In this document: positions 61,804-64,000 of the stretch, one piece after another | How the letters are laid out: the number at the start of each line of letters is the position of its first letter | Position numbering within the stretch: the first letter of the stretch is position 1 | Assembly (NCBI GenBank): GCA_009741485.1 | Contig: VKON01000207.1 | Coordinates: forward strand, 522,843-586,842 | Source: Malurus cyaneus samueli | Taxonomy: Eukaryota > Chordata > Aves > Passeriformes > Maluridae | DNA length: 64,000 bases | Direction of reading: 5' to 3' | Made by a program: the position numbers and the translations under genes | Notes under the pieces: model-generated | Seen by the model: only the letters and a program-made list of their open reading frames with translations | What the model was told of the DNA's origin: nothing | Database searches by the model: none

Positions 61804-62580
61804 TGTTATGTGTTGGGAGCTCGTCCCTCAGGAGGTTTTGCCTGGCAGCCAGTCATGGGACATTCAGCTTCCCTGCTGCTCTGCAAACTACTCTGCCCCC
61901 CTTGCTGGTGGGGCAGATTGCCCGGATGCCCGGGAAAAAAGCGCGCAGAAAACGCGGGAAATCACGCTATGGAGGGCAGGCATATAAAGCAGCAACTGCG
62001 ACATAACCATGGCCATTTTCCTGGAGTTCTTGGAAGGACCCACCTGGAGGGTCACCTTGGCCTGCCCCATTCCCTCGCTTTTCCTTCTCCTGTGTCTGCC
62101 TTCCCTGTCCGACCTGTCCTGTCCATTCTCTGGTTCACCGCTTCCCGAGGCAGCTCGACCCGCGACAACCTCGTGTTGCTGTTTTTCCCGATGGAGCCGC
62201 CGCCTGCAGCAGCCGCTGTCGTGGTTCCACAGCCCCAGCCTGCCACAGCAGCCGCAGCGATCCCAAAGTGTGCCTGTAGCCAACGGCACCACGTGTTCTC
62301 TGACCGACGGGCACGACACGCGCGCGCTGCGCTGTTTGGAATACGCGCCCAGCCCGCCCGGAGCCGCGCAGGCTCCTCGCGTTCCGCTAGCCTCACAACG
62401 CCTCTCGCGAGCTGACACAGGACGGGGTGCGCCCAGTACAGCGGTAACATGCGTCGCATTCTGTCTCACTCCGTTTGTCTCCTTTTCTCCTCTTATCGTT
62501 CCCTCTTACATCCCCGCTTGGTAGGAAGCTGGTAGTAACAACTTACCCTCTTATCAATAAAAGGTGTCATAGTACATAAT
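61804..62580 (+). mobile_element. CpG-rich 5' LTR with intact core signals
   Basis: About 780 bp starting near tgttatgtgttggg. TATAAA is at 61983-61988, a CpG-dense transcribed part at about 62150-62460, and AATAAA at 62556-62561. A PBS-like tggcgc starts at 62581. The layout U3, TATA, long CpG-rich R, AATAAA, short U5, then PBS is that of a 5' LTR on the plus strand, so some interior may follow. The 225-codon frame (61738-62415) crosses the TATA box and the LTR border, and has long minus-strand shadows, so I do not treat it as a protein. Confidence 0.65.
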
Positions 62581-63037
62581 TGGCGCGTTTGCGCTTATTT
62601 TGTCCAAGAAGTCTATTAAAAGAATCCTCCCGATTCCCTCTTTCCAAGCAGGAGTGGACACACCTGCAACAACCTGCCATAGTGGTGTAAGAGACTTTTT
62701 GCACACCTTAGAGAGTAAAGGCAGAATAAAAGAGAAGATCAGGAGATCTGGATGTGGTGCAGATATGCAGCAAAGGGAAAGGAAAGGATGTTAACCAGCT
62801 CAGGGGCTTATGTCAAAATACATAGGTCCCAGGTTGAGTCAGGGTGAGAACTCTAAACAAGATGAGATTAAAGAGAAAAGCGGTGGAGCTATGAGGAGAA
62901 ATAATAAATACCTCTGGACATTCAGAACCAATACCATAGATGCACAAATAGACTGTAAAGTTAATCATTCCACTTTAGTCTATGAATTTAACAACTGTAA
63001 TGCACCTCCATTATGCACCAAGGGAGGATGGTTTTAG
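62581..63037 (+). pseudogene. Possible retroviral leader and gag-like remnant, second copy
   Basis: Counterpart of 33053-33490. It begins with the tggcgcgtttgcgc site. The reading frame present in the first copy is split here at about 62690-62800 into two shorter frames by small indels. The shared segment LESKG and the lysine-rich stretch after it are visible in both. No diagnostic gag motif is seen. Confidence 0.3.
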
Positions 63038-64000
63038 TTGCTGATAAAAGGCTAAAATATACAGCTGACATAGAGATTAGCAGTTTGGTTCTGCCTTTAA
63101 TTTTCTGTATCCGCAAATGGAGGGGATAAAAACCAAAGAAAACGAAAACTTGCTAGGAAAGCACTGGTGCCTGCTGGTCATGTATCCTGATTTGAGAAGG
63201 AGCAAGTTTTTGACTCATAATTGCCACTATTCTTGAAAAATAAATGCTTGAAGTATGCAGCATTATATGTTAATTCTAGAAGTAAATACAGAGTATTTAG
63301 TTAGAAGTCGTTATGACACAAAATAAGGTTGAAACTGTCAGTTATTAGGAAAACCAGCTGCTGACTGAGCTCTTGAGTGGTGAGAACCACTAGATGTCAG
63401 GAAAGACCTATGGGTACCAGCCCGACCCACACCAGGGCTTGGCTTTCTCCTTGGCACCATAAAACCACCTTCACATGTGCTGGGTTTGCCTTTGCCCTGG
63501 GAAAAAGAAGCAGGTTCACTTCTTTTCCTTCTTTTGAGAGAACTTTCAATCATTCAGTTTTCCCCCTGTTCAGATTTGTTGATTTAAGTACGGTTGCATT
63601 AGGGATCAATTATACCCACTGTCTCTGTTCTTTGGCAGCACACCTATCAAGGTTTTAAACACTATCTGCACCTTAAAAATATGAAAAACTGCTCTGTTCC
63701 AACACACACCATCATTTACTCCATGGTGAAATATCCACTTAAAATATTTTTTTACCTTTTGGAGAACCATCTTGATTTAAAATAACAGGGAAAAAAACCC
63801 AAGTAAAAACAAAACCAAAGTGAAATTAAGCCTCTGTTCCTTGCACTGCGTGAATAACAGATCTGTTGTAATTTGAAGTATATCTTAAGAAACTTTTTTT
63901 TAGACATCCTGTGGAAAAATTACATATTACCAGAAAAGGTAATCAATACGTGGAAACTGAGCATTATTATTTATTTCATATGCTCTTGATACAGTTATGA

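Larger units (their letters stand above)
56570..64000 (+). repeat. Block B, second copy, running off the window
   Basis: Matches 27335-34437 and is about 5 percent longer, through many small insertions relative to the first copy. The match continues to the last base, so the block extends beyond the window. Apart from the three LTRs and leader listed below, the intervals 56570-57364, 58708-61803 and 63038-64000 show no gene. Confidence 0.85.

Noticed and set aside
61738..62524. 225-codon plus frame and a 193-codon minus frame
   Set aside because: They overlap each other and cross the TATA box and LTR border. They are explained by the scarcity of stops in GC-rich DNA, and the equivalent frames are absent in the other copy.
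1..64000. A novel defence system, operon or CRISPR array
   Set aside because: No regularly spaced direct repeats, no closely packed coding genes and no ribosome-binding-site pattern. The DNA is eukaryotic and repeat-derived.

Overview
The window looks like avian nuclear DNA, probably from a songbird-like genome. It is AT-rich, strongly CpG-depleted outside a few islands, and full of LTR copies. It holds a 5'-truncated LINE whose terminal motif (tcatagaatg) is that of a CR1 3' end. I find no intact cellular protein-coding gene, tRNA, rRNA or CRISPR array. The open reading frames are short and mostly explained by LTRs, low-complexity DNA or chance.

Layout: bases 1-690 have a base composition foreign to the rest. 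From 0.8 to 17.1 kb there is a run of unrelated solo-LTR-like insertions (865, 2571, 4375, 10789, ~13.1-13.9k, 15205, 16090, 16750) in unassigned AT-rich sequence. From 19.8 to 21.5 kb lies the best-supported element: the 3' part of an R2-clade non-LTR retrotransposon, with recognisable post-RT, CCHC zinc-knuckle and PD-D endonuclease segments. It is broken by stops, a frameshift and a nested ~380-bp LTR-like insertion. A CR1 fragment (22.9k) and another LTR (25.4k) follow.

From 26.6 kb the window repeats itself. Block A (20126-26643) recurs at 47010-53588, and block B (27335-34437) recurs at 56570-64000. Block B holds three LTRs, one followed by a PBS-like site and a possible gag-like leader. 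The copies differ mainly by small indels. Between the blocks are 12.4 kb of single-copy sequence, a run of exactly 25 Ns, a 36-base poly-A and inflated homopolymers. I read this as a gap-filling or extension artefact from noisy long reads, not a biological segmental duplication. Annotation between about 27.3 and 53.2 kb should be treated with caution.

Nothing here acts as a pathway or operon. The biology is layered retroelement insertion. The most interesting items are the R2-clade remnant outside rDNA, its nested insertion, the compositional outlier at the left edge, a CpG-rich promoter-like island at 13.1-13.5 kb and the duplication around the gap.
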